The notes: a model not told the origin generated them from the letters alone. Shown: positions 1-5,401, counted from the first letter of the stretch. The stretch is 5,401 nt of DNA from Pelagibacteraceae bacterium TMED146 (GCA_002171085.1 NHGV01000004.1:99457-104857); one strand, 5' to 3'. Numbers and translations are program-made.

Positions 1-1
1 C

Positions 2-208
2 TCAAAAAATATTTCAGAAAATTTTATTAAAATGGTTGAAAATAAAGAGTTTAATTTTGATTTATTAAATAATGAGGAAAAAACATTATTAATGACTTTT
101 TCTGAATTACAAAAATTCCCAATGCGCTCAAAATGTGCAACGATGAGCTGGTCTACCTTTAATGCAGCTTTGAATCGTGATAATTATAATACAGAGGTAA
201 AAGTATGA
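2..208 (+). CDS. sufU: SufU-type Fe-S cluster assembly protein, C-terminal part
   Basis: The open frame enters from the left edge at base 2 and gives 68 residues before TGA at 206-208. Its last third, FPMRSKCATMSW (residues 39-50) followed by a short helix, matches the C-terminal signature of SufU proteins (KFPxRxKCATLxW), which carries the last of the three metal-binding cysteines, here Cys45. In the family, SufU works with the cysteine desulfurase SufS as a zinc-dependent sulfur acceptor and is also described as a scaffold. The CGD and middle-cysteine motifs would lie upstream, outside the window. The gene overlaps sufT by ATGA and is followed by sufA, the expected 3' end of an alphaproteobacterial suf operon. 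The AGAGG at 193-197 inside its end serves the next gene. The identification rests on this short motif and the neighbours; no ORF starts within the window. Confidence 0.8.
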   Translation, partial: SKNISENFIKMVENKEFNFDLLNNEEKTLLMTFSELQKFPMRSKCATMSWSTFNAALNRDNYNTEVKV

Positions 209-516
209 ATGAGCACGATACAAAATTAATGGATAAAATTGTTGAGAAATTAAAAACAGTTTACGATCCAGAAATTCCAGTTGATATTTATGAACTCGGT
301 TTAATTTATGATGTTAAAATTGACGGAAAAAAAGCTTCACTTGATATGACATTAACCAGTCCACATTGTCCAGTCGCTGAAACTTTACCGATGCAAGTGA
401 GACGAACTGTTGAAGAAATTGATGAGCTTGAAGAAGTGGAAGTTAAAATTGTATGGGAACCACCTTGGGATAAAACTAAAATGTCAGAGGCTGCAAGATT
501 AGAATTAGGATTATGA
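205..516 (+). CDS. sufT: SufT, MIP18/DUF59-family Fe-S assembly factor
   Basis: This 103-residue protein is a single MIP18 (DUF59) domain. Visible landmarks are the N-terminal helix, DPEIPVDIYELGLIYD (21-36), TLTSPHCPVAETLP (49-62) with the conserved Cys55, and a C-terminal VWEPPWDKTKMSEAARLELG segment (83-102) typical of the SUF-linked members. SufT-type proteins take part in maturation of iron-sulfur proteins in the cytoplasm; their exact step is less settled than those of SufBCD and SufS. The domain is complete and of normal length for the short, domain-only form. The ATG overlaps the sufU stop as ATGA, with a good AGAGG ribosome site seven bases upstream. The end overlaps sufA in the same way, so the three genes are very probably co-transcribed and translationally coupled. 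Family and operon assignment are secure; the biochemical role is taken from the family. Confidence 0.93.
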   Translation: MNEHDTKLMDKIVEKLKTVYDPEIPVDIYELGLIYDVKIDGKKASLDMTLTSPHCPVAETLPMQVRRTVEEIDELEEVEVKIVWEPPWDKTKMSEAARLELGL

Positions 517-848
517 GTTCAATATTAACATTTTCAGATCAAGCAAAAACAAGACTTAAAGAAATCATGAGTTCTGATGAATATAAAAATGCTTTAGGTT
601 TACGCATATCAGTCAAGTCAGGAGGTTGTGCTGGAATGACTTATGATATGAATTATGTTGAACAACTTGTTGATGGAGATGAAAAAATTGAAGTTGAAGG
701 CGTAAATGTTTTTATTGATCCTAAAGCAATCATGTATCTCCTTGGTACTGAGATGGATTATAAAGTCGATAAATTTACATCGTCATTTGTGTTTAATAAT
801 CCAAATGAAACTGAACGATGTGGATGCGGTGAATCTTTTAAAATTTAA
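513..848 (+). CDS. sufA: SufA/IscA A-type iron-sulfur carrier (HesB family)
   Basis: This 111-residue HesB-type protein should receive [2Fe-2S] or [4Fe-4S] clusters from the SUF scaffold and pass them to apo-proteins in the cytoplasm. The three cluster-binding cysteines are all present: Cys39 in VKSGGCAGMTY (35-44) and Cys103 and Cys105 in ERCGCGESF (101-109), with the usual spacing of about 64 residues and one residue. The N-terminal part, with LTFSDQAKTRLKEI, is the typical first strand and helix. The ATG overlaps the sufT stop as ATGA; the nearest purine-rich stretch (TAGGA, 506-510) is only two bases away, so start depends probably on coupling to sufT. It is the last gene of the operon and its final 11 bases overlap the convergent nadK end. 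SufA, IscA and ErpA cannot be separated on motifs alone; the operon favours SufA. Confidence 0.94.
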   Translation: MSSILTFSDQAKTRLKEIMSSDEYKNALGLRISVKSGGCAGMTYDMNYVEQLVDGDEKIEVEGVNVFIDPKAIMYLLGTEMDYKVDKFTSSFVFNNPNETERCGCGESFKI

Positions 849-1602
849 ATTGTTCAGCTAAATTTCTTTCTTTTAAGCCAAACTTTTTATTATAAAGCAG
901 GATAAATTTTTTGTTTTTATTTAATTTAATCTCAACGGTTTTTATATGTTTAACTTCAACATTATCAGCAACTGCATTGACTGGTCTTTTTTTAGAATCT
1001 AGATTTTTAATAATAATTTTTGACTGATTAGATACAATGGCACCTCTCCAACCTCTTGGGTTAAAAGGACTAATAGGTGTGACCGCTAAATACTGACTAT
1101 CTAAATTTAAAATAGGACCTTTAGCAGATAAATTATAAGCCGTACTACCTGCGGGCGTTGCAACTAATACACCATCACCAACAAGCTCTTTAATTCTTTT
1201 TTTCTTATCAAGTTGAATTTCTAATTTTGTTGTTTGTTTACTATGTCTAAAAATGGATACTTCATTAATAGCTATTATTTTTTTTGTTGCGTTTGCAGTT
1301 TTGATTTTTGCTTCTAGTGGATACAAGCTTATTGATGATGATTTTTTTATTTTTGAAATAATATTTCCAGCGCCATGTTTATTTAAAAGAAAACCTCTGT
1401 TGCCCGTATTAACTCCATAAAAGGGCTTATTGTATTTTTGAAGTTTCTTTAAGCTATGGAGCATAAAACCATCTCCACCAATGACGACAATATAGTCACA
1501 GGCAACAGTAGTAGAATTTGAATGAGATTTTATTAATGATTGTCTGACTTTTTCAGCTTTTTTAGTTTTATCAGCAATTATATGTAAATTTATAGACTTC
1601 AT
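838..1602 (-). CDS. nadK: NAD kinase (NAD+ to NADP+)
   Basis: A 254-residue cytoplasmic NAD kinase that phosphorylates NAD+ with ATP (or polyphosphate in some members) to make NADP+. Visible motifs are GGDGFML (42-48), the diacylglycerol-kinase-like nucleotide motif in the alphaproteobacterial form with Phe in place of the common Thr; GVNTGNRGFL (63-72); the INEVSIFR region (112-119) with the conserved Asn-Glu pair; and GDGVLVATPAGSTAYNLSAK (142-161), the NAD-binding core, followed by the PISPFNPR segment (176-183). Length fits alphaproteobacterial NadK proteins, which have a short N-terminus. The ATG start opens straight into the first strand and has no clear Shine-Dalgarno. The gene is monocistronic here: it diverges from zapE across 42 bases and converges with sufA, overlapping it by 11 bases. 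No catalytic motif is missing. Confidence 0.95.
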   Translation of the reverse strand: MKSINLHIIADKTKKAEKVRQSLIKSHSNSTTVACDYIVVIGGDGFMLHSLKKLQKYNKPFYGVNTGNRGFLLNKHGAGNIISKIKKSSSISLYPLEAKIKTANATKKIIAINEVSIFRHSKQTTKLEIQLDKKKRIKELVGDGVLVATPAGSTAYNLSAKGPILNLDSQYLAVTPISPFNPRGWRGAIVSNQSKIIIKNLDSKKRPVNAVADNVEVKHIKTVEIKLNKNKKFILLYNKKFGLKERNLAEQFKF

Positions 1603-1644
1603 TATTGGTATTAAAGTTTGTTATAACATATTCCAATTAAAAAT
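1603..1644. promoter_or_regulatory. Divergent nadK/zapE intergenic region
   Basis: These 42 bases are the only non-coding DNA between two divergent start codons, so promoters for one or both genes must lie here or inside the opposite coding region. A 10-base palindrome, TGTTATAACA (1619-1628), contains TATAAC, which resembles a -10 box on both strands. No -35 element at proper spacing is evident: TTGGTA at 1605-1610 is only 11 bases away on the + strand. Neither gene has a Shine-Dalgarno, so short or nearly leaderless transcripts are possible. The position is certain; the promoter elements are inference. Confidence 0.35.
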
Positions 1645-2706
1645 ATGAAATCATTTAAACAGGCATTTGAAAGCTTTTGCAAAAAAAACAGTATCAAAAA
1701 AAACAATGAACAGCTTGATTTAGTTGAAAAATTTGAAGAATTCGATGCCATTATTAAGCAAGACAAAACACTTTTAAAAAAATTATTTTCAAAAGCACCT
1801 GCTCAACTTGGTTATTACATTCATGGAGATGTTGGAGTCGGCAAAACAATGATCTGTAATGAGTTTTATCAGTACTTAGATATTAAAAAGAAAAAAACTC
1901 ATTTTAATAAATTTATGATTGAAGTGCATGATTATCTTCAACAAAACCAAAAAAATGATAAAGCCGAAAATTTACTCACTCAATATGCAAGAGCATTAAA
2001 AGAAAAAATAGATTTTCTATATTTTGATGAGTTTCAAGTCACTAACATTGTAGATGCCATGATATTAGGAAAGTTATTTGAAAGTTTATTTGATGAAAAA
2101 ATATTTATCTTAATCACTTCAAATATAAAAATTAATGATCTTTATAAAGATGGATTACAAAGAGAACAATTTTTACCTTTTTTAAAAGTGATTAAAGAGA
2201 AAATTCATGAGTACGAACTTAAAGGAGATGTTGATTTTAGAAAACAAGATGTCACAAAGATTAATCGTTTCTTTTATCCAAATGATAAAAAAGCTTTATC
2301 AAGTATTAATCAATTATTTAGAAAACTTACAAAGGATAGAAAGAAACTTCAAAAAGAAATTATTATCAGAGGAAGAAAGTTTCCACTTGAGCAATTTTAT
2401 GACGGTGTAGCAAGATTTGATTTTAAGGAATTGTGTGATCAAAACCTTGGTGCAGAAGATTATATTGAGATTGCAAAATTTTGTAAATTTATCATCATTG
2501 AAAACATTCCAAATTTTCATGATGGAATTTCAAACCAACAGCAACGTTTCATTACTTTAATCGATGTCTTTTATGAAAACAGAATAAAGTTAATGGTAAG
2601 TTCAAAAACTTCATTAGAAGATATCAGTTCTGCAAGTGCATTAGAGTTTGTTTTTAAAAGAACTAAAAGCAGATTATATGAACTGACATCACCAATGGTG
2701 ACCTGA
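1645..2706 (+). CDS. zapE: AFG1/ZapE-like P-loop ATPase
   Basis: This 353-residue protein is a member of the AFG1/ZapE family, AAA-related ATPases. E. coli ZapE acts at the Z-ring and the mitochondrial homologue (Afg1/LACE1) is linked to inner-membrane protein quality control. Motifs in order are Walker A GDVGVGKT (61-68), Walker B FLYFDEF (124-130), the sensor-1-like TSN (158-160), the family-specific GLQREQFLPFL (170-180), YELKGDVDFR (190-199), and the C-terminal FKRTKSRLYEL (337-347) with arginines expected near the active site. Length is close to the roughly 375 residues of E. coli ZapE, so the gene is complete. The N-terminus is lysine-rich and coded by two A8C runs. There is no obvious ribosome site before the ATG. 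The stop lies one base from the murG stop. Cell-division against protein-quality-control function cannot be decided from sequence. Confidence 0.93.
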   Translation: MKSFKQAFESFCKKNSIKKNNEQLDLVEKFEEFDAIIKQDKTLLKKLFSKAPAQLGYYIHGDVGVGKTMICNEFYQYLDIKKKKTHFNKFMIEVHDYLQQNQKNDKAENLLTQYARALKEKIDFLYFDEFQVTNIVDAMILGKLFESLFDEKIFILITSNIKINDLYKDGLQREQFLPFLKVIKEKIHEYELKGDVDFRKQDVTKINRFFYPNDKKALSSINQLFRKLTKDRKKLQKEIIIRGRKFPLEQFYDGVARFDFKELCDQNLGAEDYIEIAKFCKFIIIENIPNFHDGISNQQQRFITLIDVFYENRIKLMVSSKTSLEDISSASALEFVFKRTKSRLYELTSPMVT

Positions 2707-2707
2707 T

Positions 2708-3820
2708 TTATTTTGTAATTTGGTTTATAAAATTATCTATCGGGTTTCCTCTTTTTAACTTAATTAAATTTTCAATTTTATGATTAAGCAAAATCCTTGT
2801 TCGATATACATTTTCAAGTATTCTTTCAATTTTAAAACTCATCTCTTGATCATCTTCAACTAACCAGCAGCAATCCTGATCAGCATAATATTTTGCATTA
2901 TGATATTGGTGATTATCTAAAGAATTTTTTAAGGGAACAGCAATAAAAGGTTTATTTGCACTTGCGAGCTCAGATAAAGTTGATGAACCTGATCTGCAAA
3001 TAACAATATCTGCTTTTTTAACAAAATCTTCAATCTGATTAGAAAAAGTAAATAGCATAAAATCAAATCCAATATTTTTCTCATTAATCTGAGAGGCTTT
3101 GATATTATTTTCATAATAACTACCGACTTCTTTAATTTGATTCTCTTGAACCTGTTGGCTTAAAGAAAGTTTTACATTCTTTTTTGTTAAGAGAAGAAAT
3201 TTTTCAGGAAGTTTTTCACCAAAGACTTTTGCACCTTGGCTACCGCCTAAAATTAGTACATTTAACGGCTCTTCTTGTTTGGATGTTTTTCTGTAAAATA
3301 ATCCTTCTTCATTAATTTTAATGAATTGTGATCTAACGAGTTGACCCACATGAATCATTTTATCTTTTAATGTATCTGGAAATGGAGAAACAAGCTCATA
3401 TCCAGTTAATAGTTTATAACAGTGAGGTAAAAATAACTGGTTCACTCTACCTAAAACTGAATTAGTTTCATAAAGAAAAAACCTAATCTTTAAAAACCTT
3501 GCGATCATTAATACTGGAAAGGAAACATAGCCACCTGATCCAACCACTACATTGGGTCTGAAAAAAGCAATGATAAAAAAGCTTTTAATCATGGATATAA
3601 AAATAATAAATATGGATTTAATCAAATGTATTATTCCTTTTTTTCGGTATGGGCTTTCTGCTGGAATAATGGTTAAATCATCAATCTGATCCAAGTATTT
3701 TATCGCTCTATTGTCGGTGATAATTTTAACTTTATGATTTTCTTTTAATTCTTCATAGAGTGCAATCATTGGAAAGATGTGTCCGCCCGTACCACCTGTA
3801 CAAAGAATAATTTTTTTCAT
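2708..3820 (-). CDS. murG: MurG, UDP-GlcNAc:lipid I N-acetylglucosaminyltransferase
   Basis: This 370-residue GT-B glycosyltransferase adds GlcNAc to lipid I to give lipid II on the inner face of the cytoplasmic membrane, the last intracellular step of peptidoglycan precursor synthesis. The N-terminal domain shows the glycine loop GGTGGHIFP (9-17) with His14, a long hydrophobic stretch (63-86) likely to be membrane-associating, the second glycine loop GSGGYVSFP (94-102) and ETNSVLGR (118-125) in place of the common EQNAxPG. The C-terminal UDP-GlcNAc domain shows GQLVR (159-163), GGSQGA (192-197), CRSGSSTLSELA (275-286) and PLKNSLDNHQYHNA (296-309) with the conserved Asp and Gln. The gene follows sufE by 42 bases on the same strand. 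No other mur or fts gene is in view, so it is outside the usual dcw cluster at least locally. Family and length are secure. Confidence 0.95.
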   Translation of the reverse strand: MKKIILCTGGTGGHIFPMIALYEELKENHKVKIITDNRAIKYLDQIDDLTIIPAESPYRKKGIIHLIKSIFIIFISMIKSFFIIAFFRPNVVVGSGGYVSFPVLMIARFLKIRFFLYETNSVLGRVNQLFLPHCYKLLTGYELVSPFPDTLKDKMIHVGQLVRSQFIKINEEGLFYRKTSKQEEPLNVLILGGSQGAKVFGEKLPEKFLLLTKKNVKLSLSQQVQENQIKEVGSYYENNIKASQINEKNIGFDFMLFTFSNQIEDFVKKADIVICRSGSSTLSELASANKPFIAVPLKNSLDNHQYHNAKYYADQDCCWLVEDDQEMSFKIERILENVYRTRILLNHKIENLIKLKRGNPIDNFINQITK

Positions 3821-3862
3821 ATTAATGTTTTTTGAATATTTTTTCTGGCAATATTATGTTGA

Positions 3863-4258
3863 TTATTTAGCCAGTTTAATCAAGAAATCTAATAAATTAC
3901 TCAATCCACTTTGGCGTTGCGCAGTTAGAAGCTCCATAATACCGAGAGGTTTAAAGTCTTCTTTAGACAATTTTAAAATTTCTTCAGCAGATTGATTATT
4001 TAAAATATCAATTACAAATTTAGTTGTTCCTTTTGTTATAAAGGCATCTGCATCAAATTGATATTTCATGTTTCCATTATCTTTTTCTCCAACAACCCAA
4101 AGATTAGATGCGCATCCAAATATCTTATTTTGATCAACTTTATATTTATCATCTAAAGCACCAGCTTCTTTAGCAAGATCAATTAAATACTGAAGTCGAT
4201 CTGTCCCCTCTAATACAGAAATTTCATCACCCTTTGCTTTTATTAAATTTTTAATCAT
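3863..4258 (-). CDS. sufE: SufE, sulfur-acceptor protein for SufS
   Basis: From ATG at 4258 this is 131 residues; a TTG at 4261 would add one residue, but ATG is preferred and has AAGAG seven bases upstream. SufE accepts persulfide sulfur from the cysteine desulfurase SufS and hands it to the SUF scaffold. The catalytic Cys49 lies in KIFGCASNLWVVG (45-57), equivalent to the GCQSxVWL loop of E. coli SufE (138 residues). The N-terminal helix with DRLQYLIDLAKEAGAL (20-35) and the C-terminal LTAQRQSGLSNLLDFLIK (111-128), matching the family's R-x-x-G-L motif, are also intact. It overlaps the preceding scaffold-like gene by 8 bases and precedes murG by 42. Finding SufE away from the suf operon, and in a genome that also encodes SufU, is notable. 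Family assignment is strong. Confidence 0.93.
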   Translation of the reverse strand: MIKNLIKAKGDEISVLEGTDRLQYLIDLAKEAGALDDKYKVDQNKIFGCASNLWVVGEKDNGNMKYQFDADAFITKGTTKFVIDILNNQSAEEILKLSKEDFKPLGIMELLTAQRQSGLSNLLDFLIKLAK

Positions 4259-4643
4259 CAATAGCTCTTATGACAGCATTAAAGGGTAGTGCAATACACT
4301 CTTTTCGAGTTTTGTGATCTTTGTGTATTAAAAATTCTAAATCTTTAATTTTAAAAGGGAGTTCAACTTTTTCGCCCTCTAATTTTTTTTTTATGATTTG
4401 AAGAATTTTGGTTATTTCATACTTTCTGATTATATTTATATTCTTTGATAAAATAGCAGCGGATGCTTGAGTAAAGATACAAGAATGAGTTTCAAAACGA
4501 ATCTCAGTTAAATCTTTATTAGTTTCTATTTCAATTTCATCTCCACAAATCTTATTTTTTACTTTTGCTTTAAGAGGTAAGCTTCCTTTAAGTCCAAAAT
4601 AATTTGTATTTGATGCAATTTGAATTATTTTTTTTTCATTCAT
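4251..4643 (-). CDS. NifU/IscU-like Fe-S scaffold-type protein
   Basis: A 130-residue protein with the layout of the NifU N-terminal (IscU/SufU) domain: NKICGDEIEIE (30-40) with Cys33 and Asp35, THSCIFTQASAAILSK (52-67) with Cys55, and KTRKECIALPFNAVIRAI (111-128) with Cys116. All three cysteines and the aspartate used for metal or cluster binding are present; the residue before the last cysteine is Glu, where IscU has His and SufU usually Lys or Arg. The overall pattern looks closest to the short alphaproteobacterial 'iron-sulfur cluster assembly scaffold' proteins, whose C-terminus reads KARHASTLLTFDAV and usually lacks the last cysteine. It is thus distinct from the SufU at the left end of the window. 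It leads a likely operon with sufE, which it overlaps by 8 bases. Runs of A9 (codons 3-5) and A10 (codons 84-87) occur in its coding strand. Function as scaffold or SufE partner is inference. Confidence 0.82.
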   Translation of the reverse strand: MNEKKIIQIASNTNYFGLKGSLPLKAKVKNKICGDEIEIETNKDLTEIRFETHSCIFTQASAAILSKNINIIRKYEITKILQIIKKKLEGEKVELPFKIKDLEFLIHKDHKTRKECIALPFNAVIRAIDD

Positions 4644-4661
4644 AACTTGTTTCTTTGATAT

Positions 4662-4677
4662 TTATTTGTACAAATAA
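4662..4677. promoter_or_regulatory. 16-base perfect palindrome, candidate operator
   Basis: TTATTTGTACAAATAA is a perfect inverted repeat lying inside the 38-base gap (4644-4681) between the divergent scaffold gene and the first zinc-ribbon gene. It has no spacer and no following T run, so it looks more like a site for a dimeric DNA-binding protein than a terminator. It does not resemble the Fur box or the Irr ICE box as I know them. No matching regulator is in the window. In DNA this rich in A+T a 16-base palindrome somewhere in 5.4 kb is not very improbable; the position is what makes it worth noting. Confidence 0.35.
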
Positions 4678-4681
4678 TTAT

Positions 4682-4912
4682 ATGAATTCTTTATATATTA
4701 CGTGTCCTAAATGTGAAAAAATTTTTGAAGTAGATAAAGATTTAATACCCGGTCTAGGAAGGGATGTTGAGTGTGGTTCTTGTCATCATATATGGTTTTA
4801 CAAAGGTAAAGATTACGATCTAGATCGATTGAATAGAATCTTAGAGAATTACCCTAGTGAAGTACCTAAAGATGTTGAAAGTCTAATATTGGATGCCGAG
4901 AAAAATCAATAA
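4682..4912 (+). CDS. Small zinc-ribbon protein (MJ0042 type), soluble
   Basis: From ATG at 4682 this is 76 residues. A TTG at 4655 would add nine residues, but it would put the palindrome into the coding region, and the zinc ribbon begins right after the ATG, so ATG is preferred. The N-terminal half is an MJ0042-type finger: CPKC (8-11), KIFEVDKDLIPGLGRDVECG (13-32) and CGSC (31-34) followed by HIWF, giving four cysteines for one zinc ion. The rest (41-76) is acidic, probably helical, and has no membrane segment. In alphaproteobacteria such fingers occur on short proteins of mostly unknown role. It converges with a second protein having the same finger and overlaps it by 30 bases at the 3' ends. 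No partner or function can be assigned; protein or nucleic-acid binding are both possible. Confidence 0.8.
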   Translation: MNSLYITCPKCEKIFEVDKDLIPGLGRDVECGSCHHIWFYKGKDYDLDRLNRILENYPSEVPKDVESLILDAEKNQ

Positions 4913-5236
4913 ATTTGAAATATTTTTGAAAATTTGTTCAACCATATGCTGCACAAAAAGATAATAATTTGTGGTTTCAGGAACATTAGTAATTAAATAA
5001 TCTTTAAGCATATTCATAATACCGGCGGCTGTTAAAATAAATAACAACAGATAGAATGCTGTCTTAATAAGACTAAAACTTGGTGGAGACACTTCTGTTA
5101 TTTTGTTTTTTTTCACATAAGGCGTTTGAAACCATGTCTCATTACAAACTCCACATTGAACATTACGTCCTTCTTCTGGAATTTCGTTTTTACTAACTTC
5201 AAATCTATATTTTCCACACTTGCAGGTAATGATCAT
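4883..5236 (-). CDS. Zinc-ribbon (MJ0042 type) membrane protein
   Basis: This 117-residue protein has an N-terminal zinc ribbon with Cys5 and Cys7 (CKCGKYRFEV, 5-14) and Cys28 and Cys31 (CGVCNETWFQ, 28-37). The first pair is spaced CxC, whereas most MJ0042 fingers have CxxC. A linker with lysines (42-45) leads to one clear transmembrane segment at about 59-77, rich in Leu, Phe and Ile, then a polar stretch and a hydrophobic C-terminus (106-117). By the positive-inside rule the finger should be cytoplasmic. This architecture, finger plus single membrane span, is common among alphaproteobacterial zinc-ribbon proteins of unknown function. The ATG overlaps the stop of the upstream gene as ATGA, indicating co-transcription and coupled translation. 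Its 3' end overlaps the convergent zinc-ribbon gene by 30 bases. Family is reasonably sure; role is unknown. Confidence 0.82.
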   Translation of the reverse strand: MIITCKCGKYRFEVSKNEIPEEGRNVQCGVCNETWFQTPYVKKNKITEVSPPSFSLIKTAFYLLLFILTAAGIMNMLKDYLITNVPETTNYYLFVQHMVEQIFKNISNLLIFLGIQY

Positions 5237-5400
5237 AGATTTGGACTTTTCATTTTAATAATTTTTAAATCACTATTTTTAATTTTGTGCAATAATAAAT
5301 ACTTACTGTTTTCAAATTTAATAATTTTATTTAACTTAAGCATAGGCCAAACTTTTCTTACAGTTTTTTTGAAAGGTTTATTATTTTTAATTTTAGACTT
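5233..5400 (-). CDS. Lysine-rich C-terminus of an unrecognised protein (partial)
   Basis: An open frame enters from the right edge and runs 55 residues to TGA at 5235-5233, overlapping the start of the zinc-ribbon membrane protein by ATGA. The coupling and the absence of another frame through this stretch support it as a real gene end. The residues are strongly basic (about a quarter lysine) with the pattern RKVWPMLKLNKIIKFEN (15-31) and alternating hydrophobic and lysine residues after that. There is no cysteine and no membrane segment in the visible part. I do not recognise the family; its start and most of the protein lie outside the window. Confidence 0.6.
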   Translation of the reverse strand, partial: KSKIKNNKPFKKTVRKVWPMLKLNKIIKFENSKYLLLHKIKNSDLKIIKMKSPNL

Positions 5401-5401
5401 T

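Noticed and set aside
1681..1704. Two A8C runs near the zapE start resembling A AAA AAC frameshift heptamers
   Set aside because: The zero frame gives a full-length, motif-complete protein, no stimulatory structure is seen, and such runs are frequent in this composition.
2207..2410. Open frame of 67 codons on the + strand inside zapE
   Set aside because: It lies wholly within zapE in another frame, has no domain pattern, and AT-rich DNA yields such shadows often.
2314..2520. Open frame of 68 codons on the - strand opposite zapE
   Set aside because: It is antisense to a well-supported gene, and its Phe/Leu/Lys-rich composition is what reverse-reading of A-rich codons gives.
2929..3114. Open frame of 61 codons inside murG on the same strand
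   Set aside because: Shifted-frame reading of the C-terminal domain of murG; no start signal or recognisable motif.
3821..3862. AATATT repeats in the sufE-murG gap as a possible hairpin terminator
   Set aside because: The stem would be six A/T pairs with no G or C and the following bases do not form a T run in the direction of transcription; it would not be stable.
3777..3995. Open frame of 72 codons on the + strand across the murG start and sufE end
   Set aside because: It is antisense to two confirmed genes and to the gap between them, with no motif and no ribosome site.
4655..4681. TTG-started longer form of the first zinc-ribbon protein
   Set aside because: The extra nine residues match nothing in the finger family, and the ATG at 4682 places the finger at the usual distance from the N-terminus.

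Overview
The window is about 70-72 % A+T by eye and nearly all coding. Eleven protein genes, two of them cut by the window ends, leave only three gaps, of 38 to 42 bases, plus one single spacer base. No RNA gene, mobile element, CRISPR array or convincing terminator was seen. The low GC, short lysine- and isoleucine-rich proteins, frequent gene overlaps and an alphaproteobacterial-style gene set (NAD kinase with a GGDGFML motif, AFG1/ZapE ATPase, MJ0042-type zinc-ribbon proteins, SufU-SufT-SufA order) suggest a streamlined marine alphaproteobacterium of the SAR11 (Pelagibacterales) or HIMB59 kind. That placement is an inference from composition and gene content, not from a search.

Bases 2-848 hold the 3' end of a SUF iron-sulfur cluster operon on the + strand: the C-terminus of a SufU-type scaffold, then SufT (MIP18/DUF59), then a SufA/IscA A-type carrier. 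The first two junctions are ATGA start/stop overlaps. The sufA end overlaps by 11 bases the end of the convergent NAD kinase gene nadK (838-1602, - strand). A 42-base divergent region separates nadK from the AFG1-like ATPase gene zapE (1645-2706, + strand). The zapE stop codon lies one base from the stop of murG, which is on the other strand.

Bases 2708-4643 (- strand) read, in transcription order, as a second NifU/IscU-like scaffold protein, sufE and murG. The first two genes overlap by 8 bases and murG follows after 42 bases. This places a sulfur-transfer protein (SufE) next to a second scaffold-type protein, apart from the suf operon at the left end of the window. MurG makes lipid II for peptidoglycan.

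Bases 4682-5236 hold two small zinc-ribbon proteins that share the same N-terminal fold and face each other, overlapping by 30 bases at their 3' ends. One is apparently soluble and the other carries a transmembrane segment. The membrane one follows, by an ATGA overlap, the end of an unrecognised lysine-rich gene that runs off the right edge. The 38-base gap between the scaffold gene and the first zinc-ribbon gene holds a perfect 16-base palindrome, the only good candidate operator in the window.

No clearly new system is visible. The items most worth a second look are the sufE-scaffold pair outside the main suf operon, the convergent zinc-ribbon pair and the palindrome.
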